Assembly: GCA_963621995.1 (NCBI GenBank) | Contig: CAVFFZ010000003.1 | Location: 1 to 64,000, forward strand | DNA: 64,000 nucleotides | Direction: 5' to 3' | DNA from: UMGS1663 sp963621995 | GTDB lineage: Bacteria > Bacillota > Clostridia > TANB77 > CAG-508 | Shown here: positions 37,297-46,362 of the stretch, one piece after another | How positions within the stretch are numbered: the first letter of the stretch is position 1 | Layout of the letters: every line of letters begins with the position of its first letter | Notes under the pieces: generated by a model | What the model saw: only the letters and a program-made list of their open reading frames with translations | Database searches by the model: none | What the model was told of the DNA's origin: nothing | Position numbers and translations under genes: made by a program

Positions 37297-38310
37297 ATGT
37301 TAGAAGAAAAAGTATTTGAAACAATTAAAAAGTATGAATTAATTGAAAAAGGAGACAATATTGTCATAGGTGTGTCAGGGGGACCAGATTCTATGACTCT
37401 ATTAAATGTGCTCATTTCTTTAAATAAAATGAAAAAAATAGATTGCAAAATAGTAGTGGCACACATAAATCATGGAATTAGAGTAGAAGCAGATGATGAA
37501 ACTAAGTATGTTCAAGAATTTTGCAAAAAGAATAATATTCCATGCTATGTAAAAAAAGAAAAAGTGGAAGAGCTAGCAAAAAAAAGTAAAATTGGAACAG
37601 AGGAAGCTGGAAGAAAACTTAGATATTCATTCTTTGAAGAAGTTGCAAATAAATGTAAAGCAAATAAAATAGCCACAGCACACACTGCAAATGATAATGC
37701 AGAAACAATTTTAATGAATATAATTCGCGGAACAGGTTTATCTGGTATTAAAGGAATAGAAATAAAAAGAGACAATAAATTTATAAGGCCAATAATAGAA
37801 CTTACAAGAAAAGAAATAGAAGAATATTGTGAAGAGAAAAAATTGGATCCAAAAATAGATAAAACAAACAATGAAAATATTTATACAAGAAATAAAGTTA
37901 GAAATAAGTTAATTCCTTTTATAGAAAAAGAATTCAATCCTAATATTATAACTTCATTAAATCGTATGTCTCAATTAGTTTCAAAAGAAGACGAATATTT
38001 AGAAAAACAGGTTGAAAGGGCATATAAAGTAGTTTTAATTGAGGAATATATAGGGAATAAACAATTAGAGGGAAACAACACCATAATTTTAGACTTGAAA
38101 AAATTTAATTGTGAAGAAATAGTAATAAAAAATAGACTAGTTAGATATACTATAAATATATTAATGGGAAGTAAGCAAAACATTGAGAAAATACATATTA
38201 CAGACATTGTTAAGCTTTGTACAAATAATGTTGGAAACAAATTTTTAACACCAAATAAGAATATAAAAGTAAAAGTAGGAAAAGGAAAAATTTTTTTTAT
38301 AAAATTGTAA
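37297..38310 (+). CDS. tilS: tRNA(Ile)-lysidine synthetase, compact form
   Basis: 337 residues. Adds lysine to the wobble C34 of the AUA-reading tRNA-Ile using ATP. PP-loop motif VIGVSGGPDSM near residue 24, the AHINHGIRVEADDE motif and GTGLSGIKGI motif are present. The C terminus (NNVGNKFLTPNKNIKVKVGKG) looks like a shortened TilS C-terminal domain. The Bacillus protein is far longer (about 470 residues), so the middle and C-terminal regions are compact here. Nearly overlaps dnaB and is surely co-transcribed. The hpt gene that often separates tilS from ftsH is missing. Confidence 0.93.
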   Translation: MLEEKVFETIKKYELIEKGDNIVIGVSGGPDSMTLLNVLISLNKMKKIDCKIVVAHINHGIRVEADDETKYVQEFCKKNNIPCYVKKEKVEELAKKSKIGTEEAGRKLRYSFFEEVANKCKANKIATAHTANDNAETILMNIIRGTGLSGIKGIEIKRDNKFIRPIIELTRKEIEEYCEEKKLDPKIDKTNNENIYTRNKVRNKLIPFIEKEFNPNIITSLNRMSQLVSKEDEYLEKQVERAYKVVLIEEYIGNKQLEGNNTIILDLKKFNCEEIVIKNRLVRYTINILMGSKQNIEKIHITDIVKLCTNNVGNKFLTPNKNIKVKVGKGKIFFIKL

Positions 38311-38335
38311 TAGGTAAAGAGGAAAGTTCCGTAAG

Positions 38336-38360
38336 CAAATCCTTGCAGTGTAAGGATTTG
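38336..38360 (+). other. Perfect hairpin between tilS and ftsH
   Basis: CAAATCCTT / AAGGATTTG stem with a 7-base loop and no T run. Possible weak terminator or processing site, just before the ftsH promoter. Confidence 0.5.
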
Positions 38361-38384
38361 ATGAAAAAAGTTAATAAAAAACTC

Positions 38385-38413
38385 TTGCAAATAAAAATTT
38401 AATATGTTATAGT
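38385..38413 (+). promoter_or_regulatory. Promoter for ftsH
   Basis: TTGCAA, 17-bp spacer, TATAGT, 47 bases before the TTG start. Confidence 0.65.
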
Positions 38414-38460
38414 GCAAAAGTAGATAAAAGTATTTGTTTAAATTTAAGGAGGCAGATAAA

Positions 38461-40263
38461 TTGAAAAATAGTATAAAAACGTTAGCAATGTGGCTAATAA
38501 TTTTAGTTATATTTATTGTTGTAATTACTTCTATATTAGATAATTCAAACAATAAATTAGCTTATTCAGAATTAATTTCAAAAATAGAGGCTGGAGAAGT
38601 AAAAGAAATTGAAATAGCTTCAGATGGAACAAGTGCAGAAGTATTATTAAAAAATGATAATGTAAAGAAAGAAGTTAATATTCCAAGCATTAGTAGTTTA
38701 ATGGATAATCTTCAAGAATCAATGAAAACAGATAGTGTTAAAGTAACAGAAAAATCACAATCAATTTTGGCAGTAGGTTTAAGTTTACTTACTCCATTTG
38801 GAATACTTGCAATATTCATTATTTTCTGGTTCTTCTTAATGAATGGAAACCAAGCTGGTGGAAATAAAACAATGACATTTGGAAAAAGTAGAGCAAGAAT
38901 GTTAAATCCACAAGACAAAGCAAAAGTTACATTTAAAGATGTAGCAGGTGTAGATGAAGAAAAAGAAGAATTAGAGGAAGTTGTAGAATTCTTAAAAAAT
39001 CCTAGAAAATTCACAGAAATGGGTGCAAGAATCCCAAAGGGTGTATTACTTGTAGGTCAACCAGGTACAGGTAAAACATTACTTGCAAAAGCAGTAGCAG
39101 GTGAAGCAGGAGTACCATTCTTTATTATAAGTGGTTCAGATTTCGTAGAAATGTTTGTTGGTGTTGGTGCATCAAGAGTTAGGGATTTATTTGAAGAAGC
39201 AAAAAGAAAAGCACCATGTATTATATTTATAGATGAAATTGATGCAGTTGGACGTCAAAGAGGTGCAGGACTTGGTGGAGGACATGATGAAAGAGAACAA
39301 ACATTAAACCAATTATTAGTTGAAATGGATGGATTTGCAGAAAATGAAGGAGTTGTCGTATTAGCTGCAACAAACCGTCCAGACGTACTAGATAAAGCAT
39401 TACTTCGTGCAGGAAGATTTGACAGACAAATTGTAGTAGGAGCACCAGACGTAAAAGCAAGAGAACAAATATTAGAGGTTCATAGTAGAAAGAAAAGACT
39501 AGCAGATAATGTAGATTTAAGAGTAATTGCTAAAAATACATCAGGATTTGCAGGAGCAGACCTAGAAAACGTATTAAACGAAGCAGCTTTACTTGCTGCA
39601 AGAAGAAATTTACCAGAAATCGGAATGAAAGAAATAGAAGATGCTATGGTAAAAGTAACAATGGGACCAGAAAAGAGAACAAAAGTTAGAAATGAAAAAG
39701 AAAACAAATTAGTAGCATATCATGAAGCAGGTCACGCTGTTGTAAGTAGATTCTTACCAACACAAGATCCTGTTCATCAAATATCAATAGTACCTAGAGG
39801 AATGGCTGGCGGATATACAATGTATCGTCCAACAGAAGACAAAAACTTTATGTCTAAATCTGAAATGGAAGAAACAATTGTATCTTTACTTGGTGGTAGG
39901 GTAGCTGAAAGTTTAATTCTAAATGATGTATCAACAGGTGCAAGTAATGACATACAAAGAGCAACTCAAATTGCAAGAAATATGGTTACTAAATATGGTA
40001 TGAGCGATAGAATTGGAGCAATAATGCTTGGCTCAGGACAAGAAGAAGTATTTTTGGGTAGAGATTTTGCACAAGCAAAAGAATACTCAGAAGAAACAGC
40101 AGCAGTTATAGATGAAGAAATTAAGAAAATAGTTGACAATGCATATAGAAGAGCAGAACAAATCTTAAGAGATAATATAGACAAATTACATGCTGTAGCA
40201 GAAGTATTATTAGAAAAAGAAAAAATTGATGGAAAAGAATTTGATGCCATCTTTAATAACTAA
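38461..40263 (+). CDS. ftsH: ATP-dependent zinc metalloprotease FtsH
   Basis: 600 residues from a TTG at 38461, preceded by AAGGAGG (38446-38452); the frame runs on upstream but without RBS. Two membrane helices (about residues 8-25 and 103-122) flank an external segment. The AAA domain has Walker A GQPGTGKT (about 199), Walker B CIIFIDEIDAVG and the SRH region NRPDVLDKALLRAGRFDRQ. The zinc protease motif is HEAGH (residues 421-425). Degrades membrane and short-lived regulatory proteins and is needed for sporulation in Bacillus. Own promoter and terminator. Confidence 0.97.
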   Translation: MKNSIKTLAMWLIILVIFIVVITSILDNSNNKLAYSELISKIEAGEVKEIEIASDGTSAEVLLKNDNVKKEVNIPSISSLMDNLQESMKTDSVKVTEKSQSILAVGLSLLTPFGILAIFIIFWFFLMNGNQAGGNKTMTFGKSRARMLNPQDKAKVTFKDVAGVDEEKEELEEVVEFLKNPRKFTEMGARIPKGVLLVGQPGTGKTLLAKAVAGEAGVPFFIISGSDFVEMFVGVGASRVRDLFEEAKRKAPCIIFIDEIDAVGRQRGAGLGGGHDEREQTLNQLLVEMDGFAENEGVVVLAATNRPDVLDKALLRAGRFDRQIVVGAPDVKAREQILEVHSRKKRLADNVDLRVIAKNTSGFAGADLENVLNEAALLAARRNLPEIGMKEIEDAMVKVTMGPEKRTKVRNEKENKLVAYHEAGHAVVSRFLPTQDPVHQISIVPRGMAGGYTMYRPTEDKNFMSKSEMEETIVSLLGGRVAESLILNDVSTGASNDIQRATQIARNMVTKYGMSDRIGAIMLGSGQEEVFLGRDFAQAKEYSEETAAVIDEEIKKIVDNAYRRAEQILRDNIDKLHAVAEVLLEKEKIDGKEFDAIFNN

Positions 40264-40268
40264 AAACA

Positions 40269-40299
40269 TGACGCAAAGGGAATATTCCCCTTTGCGTCA
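40269..40299. repeat. Palindrome TGACGCAAAGGG
   Basis: TGACGCAAAGGG / CCCTTTGCGTCA, 12-bp stem, loop AATATTC, no T run. Resembles the other intergenic palindromes in size and placement. Confidence 0.55.
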
Positions 40300-40307
40300 A
40301 ATAAATA

Positions 40308-40346
40308 AAAATAGCAAGCTTAAGAAGATTTTAAGTTTGCTATTTT
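40308..40346. terminator. Bidirectional terminator between ftsH and PBP2 paralogue
   Basis: AAAATAGCAAGCTTAA / TTAAGTTTGCTATTTT stem with A and T runs on either side, between convergent genes. Confidence 0.8.
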
Positions 40347-40372
40347 ATTTATTACATAAATGTAAAACATTT

Positions 40373-42640
40373 TTAATGTGCATCTTGTATTTCATTTTTT
40401 AGTGTTACATTTATAACAGTTCCTTCTTCTACAGAAGTTCCAGCCATAGGATCTTGTGAAATAACAGTTCCTGTTCCAGTTACGTGAATATTTAAGTTCT
40501 TTTGCTTTAAAGAACTTTTTGCTTGTAAATAACTCATTCCTTTTAAGTCTGGTACTTCTTGTGATATTCTAGCGTCATTTCCTTCTGAATATAAATTAAC
40601 AATAGCTCCACTTACTAAAGCTGTACCTGGCTTTGGAACTTGGTCTGTTACTAGTAAAGAAGTATCATCACCTGAAATATTGCAAGTAAATCCTGCATCT
40701 TCAATTATTTTCTTAGCTTCTGCTAAAGTTTTATTTCTAACATCTAATAATGTAGTTGTAGTAATAGTATCTGTATCTTCATCAGAAGATAAATCATCTG
40801 AAGGAACTCCTAAATAAGGTAATACCTCACTTAATATTTGGGAAACAACAGGGGCAGCTATTGTACCACCTTGATGTCCTGCTTTACCTTGAGGATCATA
40901 TAGTGTAACTAATGCAACTACCTCAGGATTTTGAACAGGAGAGATTCCAACAAATGATGCAACATACATTGCATTTTCATTTGTAGAGTCTGGTTCTGAA
41001 GTACCTGTTTTTCCGGCTATACTATAACCTTTAACTTGTCCATACCTACCAGTTCCTTCGGTTACAACAGATTCTAACATATCCATTAATTTATCAGATG
41101 TTTCTTTTGAAATGACTTGTCTTACATTAGTAGATTCTATTGAAGTAATAGCACCAGTGTCTGGGTTTTCAACTTGCTTTACAATACGTGGTTCAACTAA
41201 CACACCATTATTTGCAACGGAAGATACAGCAGTAATTAGCTGGATAGGAGTAACACGGAAACGTTGACCAAATGACATTGTTGCAAGTTCTATAGGTCCT
41301 ACGTCATCTAAATCCCAAAAATAGCTGTTAGCTTCTCCAGAAGTTGCAATTCCAGTCTTATCGAATAAACCAAATGCTTCATAATATTTATATAAAGTTT
41401 GAGCACCAATTCTTTTTCCAAGTTGCATTAATGCAGGGTTACAAGAATTCATTAATGCTTGTCTTAAAGTTTGACTTCCATGAGTTGTTTGATATTTCCA
41501 ACAATTAATTTTAATGCCATTTATTAATTCATAACCTGAACAATAAAAATCGCCAGAAGTATCTGTACTTACAACATTTTCTTCCAAACCAATAGCAGCA
41601 GTAATTATTTTAAAAGTAGAACCAGGTTCGTAAGTATCTGAAACAGCTTTGTTTCTCCACATTTTCATTAAAGAATTGACTTGCTCCTCACTTGAAAGAC
41701 TATCCCATGTACTAGAAAGACTATCATTTGGAGTTCTTGGCGAATTTAAATCATAATCAGGATATGTAGCCATTGCTAAGATATCTCCAGTTGAAGGATT
41801 CATTATAATTACATTTCCACCACTTTTACAATCGTTTTCTATACATGCTTGTTTTAAATATTTTTCAGCAATAGCTTGAATATTAGCATCTATAGTTAAA
41901 GTGATGTTATTTCCATTTTCAGCAGGTATATAAGTTTCGTTTTTATCAGGTATTAACTGAGCTGCTGCATTTTCTATACTAGTAATTTTCCCAGATGTAC
42001 CACTTAGAACACTATTCCATTTTAATTCTATACCTTCTTGTCCATCATTGTCTGTGTTACAAAATCCAATTAAATTAGAAGCAAGTGTTCCATATGGGTA
42101 ATATCTTTTAACATCTTCATCTATATTAATTCCTGAATAAATTTCTGTTTCTTCCATCCATTCTTGTAATTTTGTAATTTTATCTTTTTCAACTTTTTTA
42201 ATTATAGTCTCAAAAGAATTTGAGCTATTTACTTTAGCTAAAGTTTCTTCATAGTCTAACTCAAAAATTTCAGAAAATGCTTTTGCAACTTTTTCTTTAT
42301 TCTCATTTTTTATTTTAGAAGGATTAATACTAACTGTATCTACAGAAGCACTGGCTGCTAATAGCTTTCCGGTGGAATCATATATATTGCCTCTTTTAGC
42401 ACTTATAACACGATTTGTAGACTGCTGACGATTGGCGGCTTCTTTTAATTCAGGACCTTTAATAAATTGTAGGTATGCTAGCCTTAATATAAGTAGCAAA
42501 AATATAGCAAATATAATAAACATACATATAAGTAAATTTTTTGATTTTACAGATTTTACGTTTTTACTTTCAACCTTAGAGCTAACACTATTAGAAGTCT
42601 TTATATTTTTTGATTTAAAAAAATTTTTTCTTTTATTCAT
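40373..42640 (-). CDS. Class B penicillin-binding protein (PBP2/SpoVD type) with two PASTA domains
   Basis: 755 residues. Basic cytoplasmic tail, one membrane helix (about residues 33-55), dimerisation domain, and a transpeptidase domain with the SxxK motif EPGSTFKI, SxN motif MNSCNP and KTG motif IAGKTGTSEPD. Two PASTA-like units follow (TLLDVRNKTLAEAKKIIEDAGF and QEVPDLKGMSYLQAKSSLKQ). Cross-links septal or spore peptidoglycan. Closely resembles the dcw-cluster PBP at 47064 (for example both have MWRNKAVSDTYEPGSTFK), so one is probably vegetative and the other spore-specific; which is which cannot be decided here. Single minus-strand gene with its own promoter. Confidence 0.92.
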   Translation of the reverse strand: MNKRKNFFKSKNIKTSNSVSSKVESKNVKSVKSKNLLICMFIIFAIFLLLILRLAYLQFIKGPELKEAANRQQSTNRVISAKRGNIYDSTGKLLAASASVDTVSINPSKIKNENKEKVAKAFSEIFELDYEETLAKVNSSNSFETIIKKVEKDKITKLQEWMEETEIYSGINIDEDVKRYYPYGTLASNLIGFCNTDNDGQEGIELKWNSVLSGTSGKITSIENAAAQLIPDKNETYIPAENGNNITLTIDANIQAIAEKYLKQACIENDCKSGGNVIIMNPSTGDILAMATYPDYDLNSPRTPNDSLSSTWDSLSSEEQVNSLMKMWRNKAVSDTYEPGSTFKIITAAIGLEENVVSTDTSGDFYCSGYELINGIKINCWKYQTTHGSQTLRQALMNSCNPALMQLGKRIGAQTLYKYYEAFGLFDKTGIATSGEANSYFWDLDDVGPIELATMSFGQRFRVTPIQLITAVSSVANNGVLVEPRIVKQVENPDTGAITSIESTNVRQVISKETSDKLMDMLESVVTEGTGRYGQVKGYSIAGKTGTSEPDSTNENAMYVASFVGISPVQNPEVVALVTLYDPQGKAGHQGGTIAAPVVSQILSEVLPYLGVPSDDLSSDEDTDTITTTTLLDVRNKTLAEAKKIIEDAGFTCNISGDDTSLLVTDQVPKPGTALVSGAIVNLYSEGNDARISQEVPDLKGMSYLQAKSSLKQKNLNIHVTGTGTVISQDPMAGTSVEEGTVINVTLKNEIQDAH

Positions 42641-42678
42641 TTTTTCACCATCTTTTACATTTGTATTTTATCAATAAC

Positions 42679-42707
42679 ATTGTACAGAAAATATGAATAA
42701 AAATCAA
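42679..42707 (-). promoter_or_regulatory. Promoter for minus-strand PBP gene
   Basis: On the minus strand TTGATT, 17-bp spacer, TACAAT. Close to, and divergent from, the rsmA promoter. Confidence 0.5.
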
Positions 42708-42714
42708 TAGAAAA

Positions 42715-42743
42715 TGGACAATCACGTCAATTTATGGTAAAAT
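42715..42743 (+). promoter_or_regulatory. Promoter for rsmA
   Basis: TGGACA, 17-bp spacer, TAAAAT, 36 bases before the ATG. Confidence 0.5.
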
Positions 42744-42779
42744 AGTAAAGATAAAAATGTTTTAAAGAATGGAGATAAA

Positions 42780-43637
42780 ATGGAAAGTGCATATAATGAG
42801 ACAATGTTTCTTTTAAGAAAATACAATATAACTGCCAATAAAAGTTTGGGACAAAATTTTTTGGTAGATGATGATGTAATAAATAAGACTATAGAATCAG
42901 CCAAAATATCAAATGGAGATTTAGTTATAGAAATAGGTCCAGGTTTAGGAACATTAACTTGCAAATTACTAGAAAAAGCTAAAAAAGTAATAGCAATAGA
43001 GCTTGATAAAAAAATGATTGAAATCTTACAAGATCGTTTTAATTTATATTCAAACTTTGAATTAATAAATGATGATGTTTTAAAAGTAGATTTACAAGAA
43101 CTAATAAAAAAGGAAAAAGAAGAAAATGAAATAAAAGATGTAAAAATAGTTGCAAATCTTCCATATTACATTACAACGCCAATTATAATGAAACTATTAG
43201 AAGATAAATTAAATATAAAAAGCATTACAGTAATGGTACAAAAAGAAGTAGCAGAAAGACTTGCAGCAAAACCAGGGGAAAAATTAGCAGGTGCAATTAC
43301 ATATAGTGTGCAATATTATTGCGAAACAGAACTGGTTGTAAAGGTATCAAATCAAAGCTTTATACCTGCACCAGAAGTAGAATCTGAAGTAATAAACCTA
43401 AAAATAAGAAGTACTTCACCAGTAAAAGTAAAAGACGAGAAAACATTTTTTAAATTAATAAAAGTTTCATTTATGCAAAGAAGAAAAACTTTTTTAAATG
43501 GAGTTTCAAATAGTGGATTAATAGATAAAACAAAATTAAAACAAATTTTAGATGGAATGAATATAAACGAAAACGTAAGAGGAGAAAATTTGTCACTAGA
43601 GCAATTTGCAGAAATTTCTAATAAAATTTGTGATTAG
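42780..43637 (+). CDS. rsmA: 16S rRNA dimethyladenosine transferase
   Basis: 285 residues, normal KsgA/RsmA size. Dimethylates the two adjacent adenines near the 3' end of 16S rRNA using SAM. SAM-binding EIGPGLGTLT, acidic loop VIAIELDKKM, catalytic ANLPYYITTPI, and the substrate-side MVQKEVAERLAAKPG and SFMQRRKTFLNG motifs are all present. N-terminal KSLGQNFLVDDDV is typical. RBS ATGGAGA. Monocistronic between the divergent PBP and the sortase, which has its own promoter. Confidence 0.96.
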   Translation: MESAYNETMFLLRKYNITANKSLGQNFLVDDDVINKTIESAKISNGDLVIEIGPGLGTLTCKLLEKAKKVIAIELDKKMIEILQDRFNLYSNFELINDDVLKVDLQELIKKEKEENEIKDVKIVANLPYYITTPIIMKLLEDKLNIKSITVMVQKEVAERLAAKPGEKLAGAITYSVQYYCETELVVKVSNQSFIPAPEVESEVINLKIRSTSPVKVKDEKTFFKLIKVSFMQRRKTFLNGVSNSGLIDKTKLKQILDGMNINENVRGENLSLEQFAEISNKICD

Positions 43638-43674
43638 AATTGTTTACAAATTTATTACATTTTATCTGTAAATA

Positions 43675-43702
43675 TTGCATAAAAATAGAATTATGATATA
43701 AT
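43675..43702 (+). promoter_or_regulatory. Promoter for sortase gene
   Basis: TTGCAT, 16-bp spacer, TATAAT (with TG one base upstream of the -10, extended type). Confidence 0.6.
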
Positions 43703-43734
43703 AAATTTAGGTAATTATAAATAGGAGATAATAT

Positions 43735-44472
43735 ATGAATCAAATTTTGGTAACAGAAAAATTATATGTAACACCAGAATTGCGTAGAAAAAAGAAATTG
43801 TTTAAAGTACAATTCTTTTTATGCGTCTTTTTAGCATGTTTATTATTTTCTTATTACATATATGCAGAGTATGACAGAGGAAAAAGCGAAGAAGTATCAC
43901 AAGAAATATTAATGGGAATGACAAAAAGAAAAGAAGAAAAAGAAGTAGATAATACAATTAAGGGAAAAGACAATGTCATAATTGTAGCATTAGATGATAG
44001 CAATGAAGTTATAAATATTCCAGAAGTAGAATCTCAAGAAGAATCATCTACAGAAGTATATACAACTACAGACGGAGAAGACTATACAATAGAAGCAACA
44101 ATTAGAATACCTAGGTTAGATATAGAATATCCAGTAATTAGCGAAACTTCAGAAAGCCTTTTAAAAATATCTGTTAATAAATATTGGGGACCTGCTCCAA
44201 ATGAAATAGGAAATTATTGTATAGTAGGTCATAACTATAAAAGCAAGAAAATGTTTGGACGTTTATCAGAAGTAGTTAGTGGAGATATTGTTGAGTTAGA
44301 GGGAGTTAATGGAAAAGTAGTTAAATATTCAGTATATGACATTGATGTAGTAGATCCGGATGATACAACATGCACTAGCCAATTAACAAATGGAAGAAGA
44401 GAAGTAACTCTTATAACTTGCACGAATTATGGAACACAAAGATTAGTAGTAAAAGCAAGAGAAGTTAAATAA
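43735..44472 (+). CDS. Sortase (class D/E-like transpeptidase)
   Basis: 245 residues. N-terminal membrane helix (about 27-43), charged stalk, then a sortase domain from about residue 118 (IRIPRLDIEYPVISE). Catalytic triad is visible: His166 in CIVGHNYKS, Cys229 in TLITCTNYG, Arg236 in QRLVVKAREV. Cleaves a sorting signal on exported proteins and attaches them to the wall or to pilin subunits. TLITC with a short C terminus favours class D over A or B; this is judged by eye. It is the only sortase here and may serve the LPPFGD-bearing surface proteins. RBS AGGAGA. Confidence 0.9.
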   Translation: MNQILVTEKLYVTPELRRKKKLFKVQFFLCVFLACLLFSYYIYAEYDRGKSEEVSQEILMGMTKRKEEKEVDNTIKGKDNVIIVALDDSNEVINIPEVESQEESSTEVYTTTDGEDYTIEATIRIPRLDIEYPVISETSESLLKISVNKYWGPAPNEIGNYCIVGHNYKSKKMFGRLSEVVSGDIVELEGVNGKVVKYSVYDIDVVDPDDTTCTSQLTNGRREVTLITCTNYGTQRLVVKAREVK

Positions 44473-44513
44473 AAAAGTAGCAATTAGGGACATTCTATAA
44501 TTAAAAAATAAAT

Positions 44514-44562
44514 AAAAAAGCAATACTTTTTAAAAAAATTTAAAAAAAGTATTGCTTTTTTA
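44514..44562 (+). terminator. Terminator of sortase gene
   Basis: AAAAAAGCAATACTTTTT / AAAAAGTATTGCTTTTTT stem and T run. A degenerate CAATTAGGGACATT element lies just upstream (44480-44500). Confidence 0.85.
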
Positions 44563-44586
44563 TTATTCTTATATTAAAATTTAGTA

Positions 44587-44616
44587 AAAGTGGAGCAAAG
44601 TGGAACAAAGTGGAAT
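44587..44616 (+). promoter_or_regulatory. MraZ operator: three direct 10-bp repeats
   Basis: AAAGTGGAGC, AAAGTGGAAC and AAAGTGGAAT in perfect 10-bp register, ending 9 bases before the RBS GGGAGGTG. MraZ is known to bind direct GTGG-containing repeats upstream of its own gene, so this is a likely autoregulatory site. Confidence 0.85.
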
Positions 44617-44640
44617 GAAATGCACGGGAGGTGATTCAAG

Positions 44641-45072
44641 GTGTTGATCGGTGAATACGAGCATTCTCTAGATGTTAAGGGCAGATTAATAATGCCAGCT
44701 AAGTTAAGAGAAGACATGGGAGAAAAATTCATCATAACCAAAGGGTTAGATGGGTGCTTATTTGGTTTTTCACAAACAGAATGGTCAAACTTTGAAGAAA
44801 AACTAAAAACACTACCACTTACTAATAAAAATGCCAGAGATTTCGTAAGATTTTTCTTATCTGGTGCAATAGAATGTGAAATAGATAAACAAGGAAGATT
44901 CTTAATTGCAAGTAACTTAAGAGAATATGCCAACATGGAAAAAGATGTTGTAATTATTGGTGTAGGGACAAGACTTGAAATTTGGAATAGAGACAAATGG
45001 AAAAATTATACTAGTGATGAAAATATTTCAGCAGATGAAATTGCAGAAAATATGACAATGCTTGGTATATAA
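44641..45072 (+). CDS. mraZ: Transcriptional regulator MraZ
   Basis: 143 residues, usual MraZ size. Two AbrB-like SpoVT/MraZ units with the DVKGRLIMPAKLRE and DKQGRFLIASNLREYA motifs (DxxGR twice). Forms a ring that binds repeats upstream and controls the dcw cluster. GTG start at 44641, preceded by GGGAGGTG. First gene of the division and wall cluster. Confidence 0.96.
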   Translation: MLIGEYEHSLDVKGRLIMPAKLREDMGEKFIITKGLDGCLFGFSQTEWSNFEEKLKTLPLTNKNARDFVRFFLSGAIECEIDKQGRFLIASNLREYANMEKDVVIIGVGTRLEIWNRDKWKNYTSDENISADEIAENMTMLGI

Positions 45073-45093
45073 CTTTTTAAAAGTTTATATAAA

Positions 45094-45308
45094 TACTAAA
45101 GAAAAAATTTTAATGTACAAAAGATAAAAAATTTAATTTTTACAAAAGAAAAAACTAAGATACAAAAGATAAAATTTAAAAACAAAAGAAAAAGTTTAAA
45201 ATAACTAAAGAACAACATTTTAAACTTCAAAAGAAAAATTCACAATGCTTACAAAAGTAAAAATATAAATTTACAAATGAAAAGATGACAGCTCACTAAA
45301 GAAAAATT
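45094..45308 (+). repeat. Array of ten A-rich units with about 22-bp spacing between mraZ and rsmH
   Basis: Degenerate unit TACWAAAGAWAAAATTT begins at 45094, 45116, 45141, 45161, 45181, 45203, 45226, 45250, 45272 and 45294, so steps are 20-25 bases, averaging about 22. The steps are not multiples of three and no ORF runs through, so it is not coding. The spacing is near two turns of the helix. Confidence 0.6.
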
Positions 45309-45324
45309 AAAAAAGTGGCATTAA

Positions 45325-45355
45325 AATAGTTGGTATTTTTTAAATACCAACTATT
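45325..45355 (+). other. Perfect 14-bp hairpin upstream of rsmH
   Basis: AATAGTTGGTATTT / AAATACCAACTATT with a TTT loop, not followed by a T run, about 40 bases before rsmH. Possible attenuator or processing site. Same core as the terminator at 12414. Confidence 0.6.
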
Positions 45356-45393
45356 GGTGCTAATTTAAGAATAGTAGATATAGGAGTTTAAAA

Positions 45394-46326
45394 GTGGAAT
45401 TTAAACATAAAAGTGTATTACTACAAGAATGCATTGAAGGACTGAATATAAAAGAAAATGGAATATATGTAGATGGAACTTTAGGAGGAGCAGGTCATAG
45501 CAATGAAATATTGAAAAGTTTATCTTCTGAAGGAAAACTAATAGGAATAGACAGAGACGAAGAAGCACTTAAAGCAGCAAAGGAAAGACTTAAAGAATAT
45601 GAAAATGTAGTATATTTACATGGAAACCATGATGATATAAAAGAATTACTAGAAAGCATACAAATAGATAAAGTAGACGGAATATTATTAGACTTGGGAG
45701 TATCTTCTTATCAATTAGATGAAAGAGCAAGAGGGTTTAGCTATATGGGAGAAGCTACATTAGATATGAGAATGGATAAAACCCAAGAACTAACAGCAAA
45801 AGATATTGTAAACAATTATACAGAAGAAAAACTTAGCAGAATTATAGAAGAATATGGGGAAGAAAGATTTGCAAAAAATATTACAAGAAACATTGTAAAA
45901 GAAAGACAAATTTCACCAATTGAAACTACTATGCAATTAGTAGATATTATAAAAAAATCAATACCTATCTCAAAACAAAAGGATGGACATCCAGCAAAAA
46001 GAACATTTCAAGCTATCAGAATAGAAGTAAATAATGAAATAGAACCACTAAAAGAAACTATAAGAAATTGTATAGAATGCTTAAAACCAGAAGGTAGGTT
46101 ATGTGTAATTACATTTCATTCACTAGAAGACAGAGTAGTAAAACAAGCATATTTAGATGCAGAAGGTAAATGTACATGTCCAAAAGATTTACCATATTGC
46201 GTATGTGGATATCATTCAGAAGGGGAAATAATAAATAAAAAACCAATAGTAGCAACAAAAGAAGAACAAGAAGAAAACTCAAGATCTAAAAGTGCAAAAT
46301 TAAGAATTTTTGAAAAAGCACAATAG
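45394..46326 (+). CDS. rsmH: 16S rRNA (cytosine(1402)-N(4))-methyltransferase
   Basis: 310 residues. Methylates C1402 of 16S rRNA with SAM. Starts with the diagnostic MEFKHKSVLLQECIEGLNIK. SAM motif YVDGTLGGAGHSNEIL, the DGILLDLGVSSYQLDERARGFSY motif, and the C-terminal VITFHSLEDRVVKQ and SRSKSAKLRIFEK motifs are present. GTG start behind AGGAG. Conserved position after mraZ. Confidence 0.97.
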   Translation: MEFKHKSVLLQECIEGLNIKENGIYVDGTLGGAGHSNEILKSLSSEGKLIGIDRDEEALKAAKERLKEYENVVYLHGNHDDIKELLESIQIDKVDGILLDLGVSSYQLDERARGFSYMGEATLDMRMDKTQELTAKDIVNNYTEEKLSRIIEEYGEERFAKNITRNIVKERQISPIETTMQLVDIIKKSIPISKQKDGHPAKRTFQAIRIEVNNEIEPLKETIRNCIECLKPEGRLCVITFHSLEDRVVKQAYLDAEGKCTCPKDLPYCVCGYHSEGEIINKKPIVATKEEQEENSRSKSAKLRIFEKAQ

Positions 46327-46362
46327 AAGAAATATACGAAGGAAAGAGGTGAGTTAAAGCAA

